From positions 1-64,000 of the forward strand of contig CAXXRT010000028.1 of the NCBI GenBank assembly GCA_963666945.2: DNA of 64,000 bases. The letters run 5' to 3'. The position numbers and the translations under genes were made by a program. Positions 36,455 through 46,178 of the stretch are shown piece by piece. Within the stretch, counting starts at the first letter, position 1. The number at the start of each line of letters is the position of its first letter. The DNA comes from G963666945 sp963666945. Lineage in GTDB: Bacteria; Bacteroidota; Bacteroidia; Bacteroidales; Marinifilaceae. The notes below the pieces were generated by a model that was not told the DNA's origin, ran no database searches, and saw nothing but the letters and a program-made list of their open reading frames with translations.

Positions 36455-38665
36455 TTATTTTCTTTCAGAATCGGCAGATCTGTCTTTTTTTATCACCTTA
36501 GGAGCACTTCCTTCCCTACGAGGCCTGTCTTGATTCTCTCCCTCAGGTCTTTCTGGTTTTGGTAATAATACTTTTCTGGAAAGTTTAAGTTTACCGGTAA
36601 CCTTATCAATATCGATAAGCTTAACTTCAACCACATCACCTTCCTTAAGCACATCCTCCACATTAGCAATTCTTCTATGCTCAATTTCAGAGATATGAAG
36701 AAGGCCTTCTTTACCAGGAATAATCTCAACAAAAGCACCGAAAGGAGCCAAAGCTTTAACCTTACCTTTGTAAACTTCACCAACTTCAGGAACGGCAACA
36801 ATTGCATTTATTCTTGCAACTGCAGCATCGATACTTTCTTTGTTAGAAGCAGACACGTCAACAATACCTCTTCCATCCTTCTCTTCAATAACAATAACAG
36901 CACCGGAAACTTCCTGAATTTCCTGAATAATTTTACCACCAGGCCCGATAACAGCACCAATCATATCCTTAGGAATAGATAGTGTTTCGATACGTGGAGC
37001 ATGAGGCTTAAGATCTTCCCTAGGCTCAGCAATAGTATCGGTAAGAATATTTAGTATATGCATACGACCTGCGTTTGCCTGAGCAAGGGCTTTCTCAAGA
37101 ATTTCGTAAGAAAGTCCTTCTACCTTAATATCCATCTGGGTAGCAGTAATACCATCTCTAGTACCTGTTACTTTAAAGTCCATATCACCCAAGTGGTCTT
37201 CATCACCTAATATATCAGAAAGAACTGCAAATTTATCAGAATCCTTATCTGTAATTAGTCCCATTGCAATACCAGAAACTGGTTTTTTCATAGGAACACC
37301 CGCATCCATAAGAGCCAAAGTACCAGCACAAACAGTTGCCATAGAAGACGAACCGTTAGATTCAAGGATATCCGACACTATACGTATTGTGTAAGGGTAA
37401 TCCTTAGGTAGCATTGGTTTAAGAGCACGGTTTGCAAGATTTCCATGACCTACCTCACGACGACTAACACCTCTTGAAGGACGTGCATCACCAGTTGAGA
37501 ATGGAGGGAAATTATAGTGCAACAAAAATCTGTCTTTACCCTGATTCTGAACATCATCGATAATTTTTTCATCGAGTTTAGTACCAAGGGTTACTGTAGA
37601 TAAAGACTGAGTTTCACCTCTGGTAAAAACAGACGATCCATGAGGTCCTGGAAGGTAATCAATCTCACACCAGATAGGACGAATTTGTTCGGTAGTTCTA
37701 CCATCAAGTCTTTTACCTTCATCTAGGATCATTCGGCGAACAGCCTCTTTTTCCACATCGTGGTAATATTTAGAAACAAGATATTCCTTTTCTGCACGTT
37801 CTTCATCGTCGAATTGCTCAAGGAATTCTGTTTTAACAGCTTCAAATTTTTCTGAACGAAGATGCTTATCAGCATTCTGCTCCATAGCGACAGCATAAGC
37901 TTTATCGTAAGTTTGTTCCCAAACCATTTTTTTAAGCTCTTCATTGTTATCTTCGTGGCAATATTCTCTTTTCACTTTAGATCCGACAGCCTCAGCCAAT
38001 TCAAGCTGAGCTTTACACTGATCTTTAATTGCCTCGTGGGCAAATTTAATAGCCTCAAGCATTTCTGCCTCGCTAACTTCACTCATTTCACCTTCCACCA
38101 TCATGATATTATCCATGGTAGCACCAACCATAATATCAAGATCGGCATTTTTAAGTTCAGAGTAAGTTGGGTTAATTACAAATTGTCCATCTATTCTGGC
38201 AACCCTAGCCTCAGAGATAGGCTCCTTGAAAGGTATATCGGAAACAGCCAAAGCAGCAGAAGCGGCAAGACCGGCCAGAGCATCAGGCATAGTTTCTTCA
38301 TCTGCAGAATAAAGAGTAACGCTTACAAACGTTTCTGCATGATAATCTTCAGGGAAAAGAGGGCGCAAAACGCGGTCAACTAATCTTGATATCAATATTT
38401 CGTAATCAGAAGGACGAGCCTCTCTTTTAAGGAATCCACCAGGGAATCTACCCATGGCAGAATATTTTTCTTTATACTCCACAGAAAGTGGCATAAAATC
38501 AACATCAGACTTAGCATCCTTGGCCGAAACAACAGTAGCCAGAATCATGGTATTACCCATTTTCAGCATTACTGAACCATCGGCTTGCTTAGCTAATTTC
38601 CCTGTCTCCAGAGTAATAGTTCTACCATCACTTAATGTAATGGTTTTTTCAATGACATTTAACAT
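36455..38665 (-). CDS. pnp: polyribonucleotide nucleotidyltransferase (PNPase)
   Basis: Phosphorolytic 3'-5' exoribonuclease of mRNA decay, working as a trimer. The 736 residues show two RNase PH-like domains: the first has MGRFPGGFLKREARPSDYEI and the second has FPPFSTGDARPSRGVSRREVGHG in part and ESNGSSSMATVCAG. The KH domain is IPKDMIGAVIGPGGKIIQEI (about 585-604) and S1 follows (YKGKVKALAPFGAFVEIIPG). A low-complexity Arg/Lys tail ends it. It follows rpsO, a classic pairing. Confidence 0.96.
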   Translation of the reverse strand: MLNVIEKTITLSDGRTITLETGKLAKQADGSVMLKMGNTMILATVVSAKDAKSDVDFMPLSVEYKEKYSAMGRFPGGFLKREARPSDYEILISRLVDRVLRPLFPEDYHAETFVSVTLYSADEETMPDALAGLAASAALAVSDIPFKEPISEARVARIDGQFVINPTYSELKNADLDIMVGATMDNIMMVEGEMSEVSEAEMLEAIKFAHEAIKDQCKAQLELAEAVGSKVKREYCHEDNNEELKKMVWEQTYDKAYAVAMEQNADKHLRSEKFEAVKTEFLEQFDDEERAEKEYLVSKYYHDVEKEAVRRMILDEGKRLDGRTTEQIRPIWCEIDYLPGPHGSSVFTRGETQSLSTVTLGTKLDEKIIDDVQNQGKDRFLLHYNFPPFSTGDARPSRGVSRREVGHGNLANRALKPMLPKDYPYTIRIVSDILESNGSSSMATVCAGTLALMDAGVPMKKPVSGIAMGLITDKDSDKFAVLSDILGDEDHLGDMDFKVTGTRDGITATQMDIKVEGLSYEILEKALAQANAGRMHILNILTDTIAEPREDLKPHAPRIETLSIPKDMIGAVIGPGGKIIQEIQEVSGAVIVIEEKDGRGIVDVSASNKESIDAAVARINAIVAVPEVGEVYKGKVKALAPFGAFVEIIPGKEGLLHISEIEHRRIANVEDVLKEGDVVEVKLIDIDKVTGKLKLSRKVLLPKPERPEGENQDRPRREGSAPKVIKKDRSADSERK

Positions 38666-38760
38666 ATGTATAATATTTTCTCAATTTATTGATGTCTCGT
38701 ATTTGTAAAAAAAGAATACAAAACAGAGTAATGAATGGAGGGGAGGGACAGGTTATAAAA

Positions 38761-38786
38761 ACAATCCCTGTCTTTACAGGGATTGT
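38761..38786 (-). terminator. terminator or processing hairpin between rpsO and pnp
   Basis: ACAATCCCTG (38761-38770) and CAGGGATTGT (38777-38786) form a 10-base-pair stem followed on the minus strand by TTTTTA. It lies just behind the rpsO stop. Confidence 0.7.
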
Positions 38787-38800
38787 AAATGTATTCTTGA

Positions 38801-39070
38801 TTACTTACGGATATTCAATTCTTTAATGATAGAACGGTATCTTTCAATATCATTCTTTTTCAAATAATCCAATAAAGATCTACGTTTACCTACTAATTTA
38901 ATCAAAGATCTCTGTGTCCCAAAATCTTTTCTGTTTTTCTTCAAATGTTCAGTCAAATGAGCGATACGGTAGGAAAATAAAGCTATCTGTGATTCTGGAG
39001 ATCCAGTATCTTTATTAGACTTCCCGTGTTTGCTAAAAAGCTCTTCTTTTTTTTCCGCTGTTAAATACAT
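38801..39070 (-). CDS. rpsO: 30S ribosomal protein uS15
   Basis: A primary 16S rRNA-binding protein of the central domain. The 89-residue sequence has the family signature SPESQIALFSYRIAHLTEHLKK split over about 24-45 and SLIKLVGKRRSLLDYLKK. It is transcribed from its own promoter at 39116-39145 and precedes pnp. Confidence 0.97.
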   Translation of the reverse strand: MYLTAEKKEELFSKHGKSNKDTGSPESQIALFSYRIAHLTEHLKKNRKDFGTQRSLIKLVGKRRSLLDYLKKNDIERYRSIIKELNIRK

Positions 39071-39115
39071 AATTTAAAATTTTTAAAATGTGATATTTTT
39101 ACACAAAATTCGATG

Positions 39116-39145
39116 CAAAATTAAGCATTTCTTTCTTATACACAA
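39116..39145 (-). promoter_or_regulatory. Bacteroidota-type promoter of rpsO
   Basis: On the minus strand TTG (39145-39143), 19 bases, then TAATTTTG (39123-39116). The leader to the ATG at 39070 would be about 40 bases. Confidence 0.6.
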
Positions 39146-39257
39146 TACAATCAGATCATTTTTTAATTTTTTATGCATTTATATATTATAGAAATTAAAA
39201 TTATTATTTTTGTATATAACTTAAATCGATATTAAACAAACAACACCAACAACAGAA

Positions 39258-40343
39258 ATGCTAAAATATATATTACTACACACTCTATTACTGATATTTA
39301 CAATTAATTGTTACTCACAGGAAGCAAAAATTTCGTTTGAAAAAAGAGAAATAAACTTAGGGAACATAAAAGAAGAAAAAGGAGAAGTTTCTTTCGATTT
39401 AAGATTTGCAAACACAGGGAAATCACCTTTACTAATAAGAAACGTAAAAGGATCGTGTGGATGTACTACCCCTGAGTGGTCTAGAAAACCTATCTTACCA
39501 GGGGAAAAATCAATAATTAAAATCACCATCGATCCTAAAAACCGAAAAGGGACATTTGATAAGAGTGTAACAATAACAACAAACACCTCCCCTGCCTCAC
39601 ACGTTATCCAGATAAAAGGGAAAATTATTCCAAGACCCAAAACGGTAATTGATTATTATCCATTAAACATGGATGGCTTAAGATTCAAAAAGGAACACAT
39701 TCCTTTAATGAATATCACAAACAGCATGAAACTAAACACATCTATAGGGTATATAAACACAAATACAGTTCCATTAAGAATCGAAAGGATAGATAATCTT
39801 CAACATATAAAGACTAATTATTCGAAGCAAGTAATTCCTCCAAATGAAAAAGGAGAGTTATACATTTATTTTGATGCCAAAGAAAAAAACGATTGGGGAT
39901 TTACCATAGACACCCTTAAATTTTCTATTAATGGAATTCACAAACCCGAGTATATACTTATTGTTTCATCGACAATAAAGGAGGATTTTTCATTGTTGAC
40001 GCCCGAAGAAAAAATAAAAGCTCCAATTGCAATATTTAACCACACTCTATTTAATTTTAATACCGCAGAAAAAGGCAGCATACAAAAAGATAATCTTGAA
40101 ATTGAAAACAAAGGTAAGTCCGTACTTATTATAAGAAAAATAATTTGCTCATGTAAAGATATCAATATAACATATTTAAAAAAAGATATCAAACCCGGAG
40201 AAAAAACAGAAATTTCAATTATTTTTGCAACAAAGAACAGATTGGGACTTCAAAATAAATACATTACTTTTATAACAAACGACCCAAACAAACCGATTGT
40301 CAAGTACAAAATAACCGGAGTTATACAGAACATAAAAAGATAA
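39258..40343 (+). CDS. secreted two-domain DUF1573 protein (first of a tandem pair)
   Basis: A 361-residue protein of unknown function with a Sec signal (MLKYILLHTLLLIFTINCYS). DUF1573 beta-sandwich domains (ASPM/SPD-2/Hydin-like) lie at both ends. Domain 1 (about 25-125) has VKGSCGCTTPEW, KPILPGEKSIIKITIDP and KGTFDKSVTITTN. Domain 2 (about 262-358) has the same layout but reads KIICSCKDINIT, without the GCT. The middle region matches that of the downstream neighbour (YPLNMDGLRFKK against YPLILDELRFRK), so the two genes are a duplication. Only six bases separate them. It is probably periplasmic or surface-exposed; no enzymatic motif is seen. Confidence 0.8.
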   Translation: MLKYILLHTLLLIFTINCYSQEAKISFEKREINLGNIKEEKGEVSFDLRFANTGKSPLLIRNVKGSCGCTTPEWSRKPILPGEKSIIKITIDPKNRKGTFDKSVTITTNTSPASHVIQIKGKIIPRPKTVIDYYPLNMDGLRFKKEHIPLMNITNSMKLNTSIGYINTNTVPLRIERIDNLQHIKTNYSKQVIPPNEKGELYIYFDAKEKNDWGFTIDTLKFSINGIHKPEYILIVSSTIKEDFSLLTPEEKIKAPIAIFNHTLFNFNTAEKGSIQKDNLEIENKGKSVLIIRKIICSCKDINITYLKKDIKPGEKTEISIIFATKNRLGLQNKYITFITNDPNKPIVKYKITGVIQNIKR

Positions 40344-40349
40344 ATTAAG

Positions 40350-41444
40350 ATGAACCGAATTATTATTACTCTTATTTTTATATTTACAACAACAATTTCT
40401 TTTTCACAAAGGTACACCCCTTATATTAAATTTGAAAATCCCATACAAAACATAGGGGAAATTCATGAAGAAAATGGATTAGTAAAGATCGAATACAAGT
40501 TTACAAATACCGGGGCAAAACCTTTAATTATAAACAAGATCAACACGTCAACACAAAGACTTGATGTTGATTGGGCAAAGAAACCCATACTCCCCAAAGA
40601 AACAGGAACAATAACCATCACCTATAATCCCAAAAACAAAAATGGCAGTTTCAACAGAACGGTTACTGTAATATCAAATGCAAAAAACAATGTCAGCATA
40701 CTAAGGATTTCGGGAATTGTTATCCCACGTCCACTGACTTTAGAAGAAAAGTATCCACTAATACTGGATGAATTGAGATTCAGAAAAAATGAAAACAGAC
40801 TTTATTTTAACGAAATAAAAAACACAGAAAAAAAAACAGATACTATTCATTTTATAAATTACTCAGACAAAGACGTTAAACTTTCTTTCAAACATCTTCC
40901 TGACCATATATCTGTGAAAATTATTCCTGAGAATATAAAGCCCAGAGAAAAAGGAGTAATGGTGATCGAATTCGATGCAACTAAGACCAAAGAATACGGA
41001 TACACATACGAACGCCTTCCTTTAAAGATAAACGAAGAATATAAATACAGCAACAACATAACAGTAAACGCAATTATCGTTGAAGATTTCACAAAACTAA
41101 CCAAGGAAGAACTGGCAAAGGCTCCAAAGATAAAATTTAAAGAGACCAGATTCCAGTTTGGATCAGTTGAAGAAGGCAAAAAGGTAACACACAAATTTTA
41201 TTTTGAGAACATAGGAAAATCGGACCTTATAATAAGAAAAATAAAAGCAGGCTGCGGATGCACCCCTTTCGTATCTACAAAGAATTTCATAAAGCCAGGA
41301 GAATCTTCATTTATAGAAGTAACATTCAACTCCAAAAACAGAAGAGGCCGACAGCATAAATTCATTACATTTATATGTAACGATCCTCTTAATCACACTA
41401 TAAAACTTGAAATAATAGGAAACATCACAAATTCGCAACAATAA
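40350..41444 (+). CDS. secreted two-domain DUF1573 protein (second of a tandem pair)
   Basis: A 364-residue paralogue of the preceding protein with a signal peptide (MNRIIITLIFIFTTTISFSQ). Domain 1 lacks the cysteine motif: the place of CGCT reads NTSTQRLDVDW. Domain 2 keeps it as KIKAGCGCTPFVS, followed by KPGESSFIEVTFNSKNRRG. Thus the pair keep the motif in opposite domains. The conserved NFI/KPGE turn and the final FITFICND strand match domain 2 of the first protein. It is translated from the same transcript. Function unknown. Confidence 0.8.
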   Translation: MNRIIITLIFIFTTTISFSQRYTPYIKFENPIQNIGEIHEENGLVKIEYKFTNTGAKPLIINKINTSTQRLDVDWAKKPILPKETGTITITYNPKNKNGSFNRTVTVISNAKNNVSILRISGIVIPRPLTLEEKYPLILDELRFRKNENRLYFNEIKNTEKKTDTIHFINYSDKDVKLSFKHLPDHISVKIIPENIKPREKGVMVIEFDATKTKEYGYTYERLPLKINEEYKYSNNITVNAIIVEDFTKLTKEELAKAPKIKFKETRFQFGSVEEGKKVTHKFYFENIGKSDLIIRKIKAGCGCTPFVSTKNFIKPGESSFIEVTFNSKNRRGRQHKFITFICNDPLNHTIKLEIIGNITNSQQ

Positions 41445-41663
41445 AAACATAACAAAAAACAATAATAAGGAGTATAATAAACAAAGCATAATCGAATACT
41501 CCTTTTTCATTACAGATCAACATATTATATATTCAAACAGAATAAAAAAGGTTGTATTTTTTCAGTATTAGCTTTTTTTTTCGTAACGTTGTAGTCTGTT
41601 AAAAACTGACTATTCTATTTTTCAATAAATTGATAGTCATATTATTAACCTAAGTAATATAAT

Positions 41664-43208
41664 ATGTCTTTGAAAAGAAACATTCTTGACTTAAGAAAAA
41701 GAAAAGAAAAAGCACTTCAGGGCGGTGGTCCTAAAGCCATCGAAAAGCAAGTTGCGATGGGTAAAATGACAGCAAGAGAAAGAATTCAGGCAATTGTTGA
41801 CGAAGATTCTTTCACTGAATATGATCTTTTTGTAGAGCATCAGGCTCGCGAATTTGGAATGGATAAAAAAGTTCTTCACGGAGACGGTGTAATTATCGGA
41901 ACCGGTAATATCTATGGAGAACCTATTTGTATTTTTGCACAAGACTTTACTGTTGCGGGAGGTTCGTTAGGACTAATGCACGCCCGCAAAATCACAAAAA
42001 TCATGGATCATGCTCTAAAAATGCGTGTACCCCTAATCGGTATTAACGATTCAGGAGGAGCCCGTATACAGGAAGGTGTTGATTCATTGGCTGGATATGG
42101 CGAAATATTTTTTAGAAATACACAGGCATCGGGAGTAATCCCTCAGCTTTCTGTAATACTAGGTCCATGTGCAGGTGGTGCAGTATATTCACCAGCCTTG
42201 ACAGACTTTGTATTTATGGTGGATAAAGTATCTAAGATGTTTATCACAGGACCTGAGGTAATAAAGACTGTACTAGGAGAAGAGATTTCAATGGAAGAGC
42301 TTGGTGGAGCAAAAGTTCACAGTGAGATAACAGGAAATGCTCACTTCTTTGCAGAAAACGAGGCAGAATGTTTTGAGCAAATCAAAAAGCTTCTTACATT
42401 CATTCCATGGAACAACTCGGTAAAAGCTAAACCATTCCCAGCTAAGCCACCTAAAAAAGAGTATGTAATTGAAGATATAGTACCATCAGATCCTTCACAT
42501 CCATACGACATAAGAGATATTATTCGTTCTATAGCAGATGATTCTGATTTCTTTGAAATCCAGAAAGACTTTGCAGCGAACATAGTAATAGGATTTGGTC
42601 GTATCAATGGACAGACAATAGGATTTGTCGCTAACCAGCCATTGGTTCTTGCAGGTGTACTTGATTGTGATTCTTCAGATAAAGCAGCAAGATTCATTAG
42701 ATTCTGTGACTCATTCAATATTCCAATCGTAACATTGGAAGACATGCCAGGATATCTTCCCGGAGTAGATCAGGAGCATGCAGGTGTTATCAGACACGGA
42801 GCAAAAGTTCTTTATTCATATTCAGAAGCCAGTGTACCAAAAATCACTGTTATCATCCGTAAGGCATACGGTGGAGGATATATTGCAATGAACTCTCGCC
42901 ATATGAAGGCTGACTTTATGTTTGCATGGCCAACAGCAGAGATAGCTGTCATGGGACCAGAGGGAGCTGCTAATATTATCTTCAGAAAAGAGATTCTGGA
43001 AGCAGAAGATCCAGAAGCAATGCGTAAAGAAAAAGTTGCCGAATACCGTGAGAAATTTGCAAATCCATATGTTGCAGCTTCGAAAGGATATATCGACAGT
43101 GTAATTGAACCAGAGGAAACAAGGAAAATTCTTATCCATTCATTAGAGGTATCATCGAATAAAACAGTGATGACACCAAAGAAAAAACATGGTATTCCTC
43201 CATTCTAA
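41664..43208 (+). CDS. acyl-CoA carboxylase carboxyltransferase subunit (methylmalonyl/propionyl-CoA type)
   Basis: A 514-residue carboxyltransferase with two crotonase-like halves. The first has MGKMTARERIQAIVDEDSF, GDGVIIGTGNIYG and DSGGARIQEGVDSLAGYG (acyl-CoA site). The second has FGRINGQTIGFVANQP, EDMPGYLPGVDQEHAG and AYGGGYIAMNSR (biotin site). Propionyl-CoA carboxylase beta and methylmalonyl-CoA decarboxylase alpha share this fold and cannot be told apart here. A biotin carrier follows after 12 bases; no biotin carboxylase or decarboxylase membrane subunit is nearby. Confidence 0.88.
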   Translation: MSLKRNILDLRKRKEKALQGGGPKAIEKQVAMGKMTARERIQAIVDEDSFTEYDLFVEHQAREFGMDKKVLHGDGVIIGTGNIYGEPICIFAQDFTVAGGSLGLMHARKITKIMDHALKMRVPLIGINDSGGARIQEGVDSLAGYGEIFFRNTQASGVIPQLSVILGPCAGGAVYSPALTDFVFMVDKVSKMFITGPEVIKTVLGEEISMEELGGAKVHSEITGNAHFFAENEAECFEQIKKLLTFIPWNNSVKAKPFPAKPPKKEYVIEDIVPSDPSHPYDIRDIIRSIADDSDFFEIQKDFAANIVIGFGRINGQTIGFVANQPLVLAGVLDCDSSDKAARFIRFCDSFNIPIVTLEDMPGYLPGVDQEHAGVIRHGAKVLYSYSEASVPKITVIIRKAYGGGYIAMNSRHMKADFMFAWPTAEIAVMGPEGAANIIFRKEILEAEDPEAMRKEKVAEYREKFANPYVAASKGYIDSVIEPEETRKILIHSLEVSSNKTVMTPKKKHGIPPF

Positions 43209-43220
43209 AATTATTTCGAT

Positions 43221-43535
43221 ATGACTAAAGAAGATTTCAAAAAAATAGTTGTACTTGGAACGGAATATAAGACCAACTTAACTAAGAAATACGAAAACAG
43301 GAAAAGTTGGGCAGCACCAGACCCTAAAAAGATAAGTGCTCATATTCCCGGAACTATTCTGGAAGTTAAAGTTAAAGAAGGTCAGGAAGTAAAGGCCGGC
43401 GATAATATTTTAATTCTGGAAGCAATGAAAATGAAAAATGAAATTAATGCCCCTTTCGATGGAGTTATTTCAAAAGTTCATGTTGAACCAGGAGAGAAAG
43501 TTCCTAAAAATCATTTGATGATTGAATTCAAGTAA
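43221..43535 (+). CDS. biotin carboxyl carrier protein
   Basis: A 104-residue protein whose C-terminal 70 residues are a biotinyl domain; the biotinylated Lys is in LEAMKMKNEI, with GDNILILE before it and NAPFDGVISKVHVEPGEKV after. The N-terminal 35 residues are a charged linker. It accompanies the carboxyltransferase gene immediately upstream, forming a two-gene operon closed by a terminator. Confidence 0.88.
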   Translation: MTKEDFKKIVVLGTEYKTNLTKKYENRKSWAAPDPKKISAHIPGTILEVKVKEGQEVKAGDNILILEAMKMKNEINAPFDGVISKVHVEPGEKVPKNHLMIEFK

Positions 43536-43541
43536 ATATAT

Positions 43542-43577
43542 AAAAGAGGTTATCTAATAGATAGCCTCTTTTCTTTT
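43542..43577 (+). terminator. rho-independent terminator after the biotin carrier gene
   Basis: AAAAGAGG...TATCT pairs with AGATA...CCTCTTTT, with one G-T pair, and is followed by a T-rich tail. Confidence 0.75.
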
Positions 43578-43689
43578 AAAATAGTTCACTATCCTAATAA
43601 CTTTCCAAGTGTTTTGCTCTAACATTTTGTAGAATTATTTCTTCTTACTATTTTTATACTTTGCTAAATATAAAATAAATAAATACGCT

Positions 43690-44616
43690 ATGTCTTTTTT
43701 TGAAACTATTGATATTGTAAAGAACTATGCTCACCATAAGGCATTGGATAAAGTATCCATAAACATACCGGAGGGTTCGATATACGGACTATTAGGTCCT
43801 AACGGAGCAGGAAAAACATCATTAATAAGGATAATCAACCAGATCACAGCTCCCGACTCCGGCACAATACTTTTTAAAGGCAAGGAGCTAAAGCCAGAGG
43901 ATGTTAATAATATTGGATATCTTCCAGAGGAAAGAGGTCTTTATAAAAAGATGAAAGTCGGCGAACAGGCAGTTTATCTTTCTATGCTTAAAGGATTATC
44001 AAAAAAAGAAGCAGTGAGTAAACTAAAGATGTGGTTTGAAAAATTCGAAATACAGGAATGGTGGGATAAAAAGGTGGAAGAACTATCAAAAGGGATGCAG
44101 CAGAAGATTCAGTTTATAGTTACTATACTTCATGAACCTAAGCTTTTGATCTTTGATGAGCCATTCAGTGGTTTTGATCCCATAAATGCCAATCTTCTAA
44201 AACATGAGATTCTTGAATTAAGAGATAAGGGAGCTACTGTTATTTTCTCAACCCACAATATGTCGTCGGTCGAAGAAATATGTTCTGATATAGCATTAAT
44301 AAATAATTCGAAAAAAATAGTTGAAGGTCCTGTTAGTGAAATAAGAGAGAAATACAGTTCGAATACCTTTGAGATAATTTATAAAGGCGAACTCGAAAAA
44401 AAGGACATCTTGTTTAACGAATTTGAGTTGATTAAGGAATTCAGTGAAAAAGATAAAAAAATAATGGAACTGAAAGATATTAATAATATTGGAGCAAACA
44501 ACTTGCTAAAACAGATTATAAATAATGCACAAATTGTTTCGTTCAGGGAAATTATCCCGGGTATGAATGATATATTTATTAAACTGGTGAAAGAAGGATA
44601 TATAGCTAACAATTAA
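43690..44616 (+). CDS. ABC transporter ATP-binding protein (NatA-like)
   Basis: A 308-residue ATPase with Walker A GPNGAGKTS (about 36-44), signature LSKGMQQK (about 136-143), Walker B LLIFDEPFSG and the switch His in STHNMSSVEE. The C-terminal 80 residues form the DUF4162-type extension (ISEIREKYSSNTFEIIYKG). It is followed after ten bases by a matching permease, forming an ABC-2 exporter like the sodium exporter NatAB; the substrate is not known. Confidence 0.87.
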   Translation: MSFFETIDIVKNYAHHKALDKVSINIPEGSIYGLLGPNGAGKTSLIRIINQITAPDSGTILFKGKELKPEDVNNIGYLPEERGLYKKMKVGEQAVYLSMLKGLSKKEAVSKLKMWFEKFEIQEWWDKKVEELSKGMQQKIQFIVTILHEPKLLIFDEPFSGFDPINANLLKHEILELRDKGATVIFSTHNMSSVEEICSDIALINNSKKIVEGPVSEIREKYSSNTFEIIYKGELEKKDILFNEFELIKEFSEKDKKIMELKDINNIGANNLLKQIINNAQIVSFREIIPGMNDIFIKLVKEGYIANN

Positions 44617-44626
44617 TCTTTACACA

Positions 44627-45967
44627 ATGAATAAGATACTTATAATAATAAAAAGAGAATTTCTTACAAGGGTTAAAAAGAAATCATTTTTACTGGTCAC
44701 CATATTAGTACCTATTCTAATGGCAGGATTCTATGCTTTTATGGTATGGATGATGCTAAAAGAGGATACAGAAAAGCGTAATATAGCGGTAATAAATAAG
44801 TCGAATATAGAACAGATAGTTAATTCAAACGAATATACTACATTCGAATATAATAACGATAAGGACTTTGAGGCATCTAAACAGGGGTTTATTGATAAAG
44901 GATACTATGCAGTACTTTATATTCCTGAAGATTTAATGGAAAAAAACGAAGCAGAATTATTTTCTCTTAAACAGATTCCTATGGATCTGAAATCTTCTAT
45001 TTCTTCAGAGATAAGGGATAAAATTGAGCGCATAAAAAGAGATAAGATAATTCAGGAAACGGGTGTACCTGACTTAGAAAAGAAATTAGCAGCAACAAAG
45101 ACCAGCATATACCTGAAAACTATGAAGCTGGAAGAAGGTGGCGAAGCAAAAGAGAGCTCTTCTGAAGTGACCTCAGTAATAGGAATTATTGGAGGATTTA
45201 TAATTTATATTTTTATCCTGATATACTGTACACAGGTAATGAGAGGAGTAATAGAAGAAAAGAGCAATCGAATAATTGAGGTTATTGTATCTTCAGTAAA
45301 ACCTTTCCAGTTAATGATGGGAAAAATTATTGGTATAGCCATGGTGGGTTTGCTACAATTCCTTATATGGATTGTTCTTTCCGGTATTATTGTGTTTTCT
45401 GTACAGGCATTACTAATACCAGATATAGATATTGAATCTATAAGGCAATCTGGAGCAAACCTTTCGGCAATAGCACAAAATTCAAATATCGATATTGATC
45501 AGGCTAAAATGTTGAGCAGTATAGTTAAGACTATCGATCCAAGTTTTATCTTAAGTTATCTTGCTGCTTTTTTATTCTATTTTATAGGAGGATACCTTCT
45601 TTACGCAGCATTATTTGCTGCCATTGGAGCAGCAGTAGATAATGAAACAGAGACACAACAATTTATGACACCGTTGGCTATTATTCTGGCTATATCATTA
45701 TACATGGGATTTGGAGTGATGAGAAGCCCTGAGAGCTCTATGGCTGTTTGGGCGTCTATAGTACCATTTACCTCCCCTATTGTTATGCTCGTTAGAATTC
45801 CGTTTGGGGTACCAACTATTCAGTTAGTTTCCTCAATTATTATTCTTATAGCCTCATTTTTTGCCCTTACATGGCTATCGGGCAAGATATACAGAACTGG
45901 AATTCTGATGTACGGTAAAAAAATCACCTACAAAGAACTTTGGAAATGGATTAAATATAAACACTAA
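44627..45967 (+). CDS. ABC-2 type transporter permease (NatB-like)
   Basis: A 446-residue membrane protein with a first span at about 21-40 (FLLVTILVPILMAGFYAFM), a large extracytoplasmic loop to about 180, then five or six spans. VMRGVIEEKSNRIIEVIVSS (about 204-223) is the conserved ABC-2 cytoplasmic segment before the membrane core. It pairs with the ATPase gene just upstream. A strong terminator follows. Confidence 0.87.
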   Translation: MNKILIIIKREFLTRVKKKSFLLVTILVPILMAGFYAFMVWMMLKEDTEKRNIAVINKSNIEQIVNSNEYTTFEYNNDKDFEASKQGFIDKGYYAVLYIPEDLMEKNEAELFSLKQIPMDLKSSISSEIRDKIERIKRDKIIQETGVPDLEKKLAATKTSIYLKTMKLEEGGEAKESSSEVTSVIGIIGGFIIYIFILIYCTQVMRGVIEEKSNRIIEVIVSSVKPFQLMMGKIIGIAMVGLLQFLIWIVLSGIIVFSVQALLIPDIDIESIRQSGANLSAIAQNSNIDIDQAKMLSSIVKTIDPSFILSYLAAFLFYFIGGYLLYAALFAAIGAAVDNETETQQFMTPLAIILAISLYMGFGVMRSPESSMAVWASIVPFTSPIVMLVRIPFGVPTIQLVSSIIILIASFFALTWLSGKIYRTGILMYGKKITYKELWKWIKYKH

Positions 45968-45975
45968 TACTACAT

Positions 45976-46019
45976 TAAAAGGCAATATCAAAGACATATC
46001 GATATTGCCTTTTATTTTT
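45976..46019 (+). terminator. rho-independent terminator after the ABC-2 permease gene
   Basis: AAAAGGCAATATC (45976-45988) pairs with GATATTGCCTTTT (46000-46012), followed by ATTTTTC. Confidence 0.8.
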
Positions 46020-46178
46020 CTTCAGTCCCCTCCTCACTTTTGCTTTTTTATTTAGATGGCAAACTCTTGCATTTATATTCAAACAGAATTTAGACAAACA
46101 AACATAATCGACACCTATAAATTAAGGTACATTAAAGTATTTTTAGTAATATTACATATACTTTAAAAAACAGATATA

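Noticed and set aside
37862..38383. A 173-codon open frame on the plus strand opposite pnp
   Set aside because: It is antisense to a well-conserved gene, has an unnatural Phe/Ser-rich composition and no domain.
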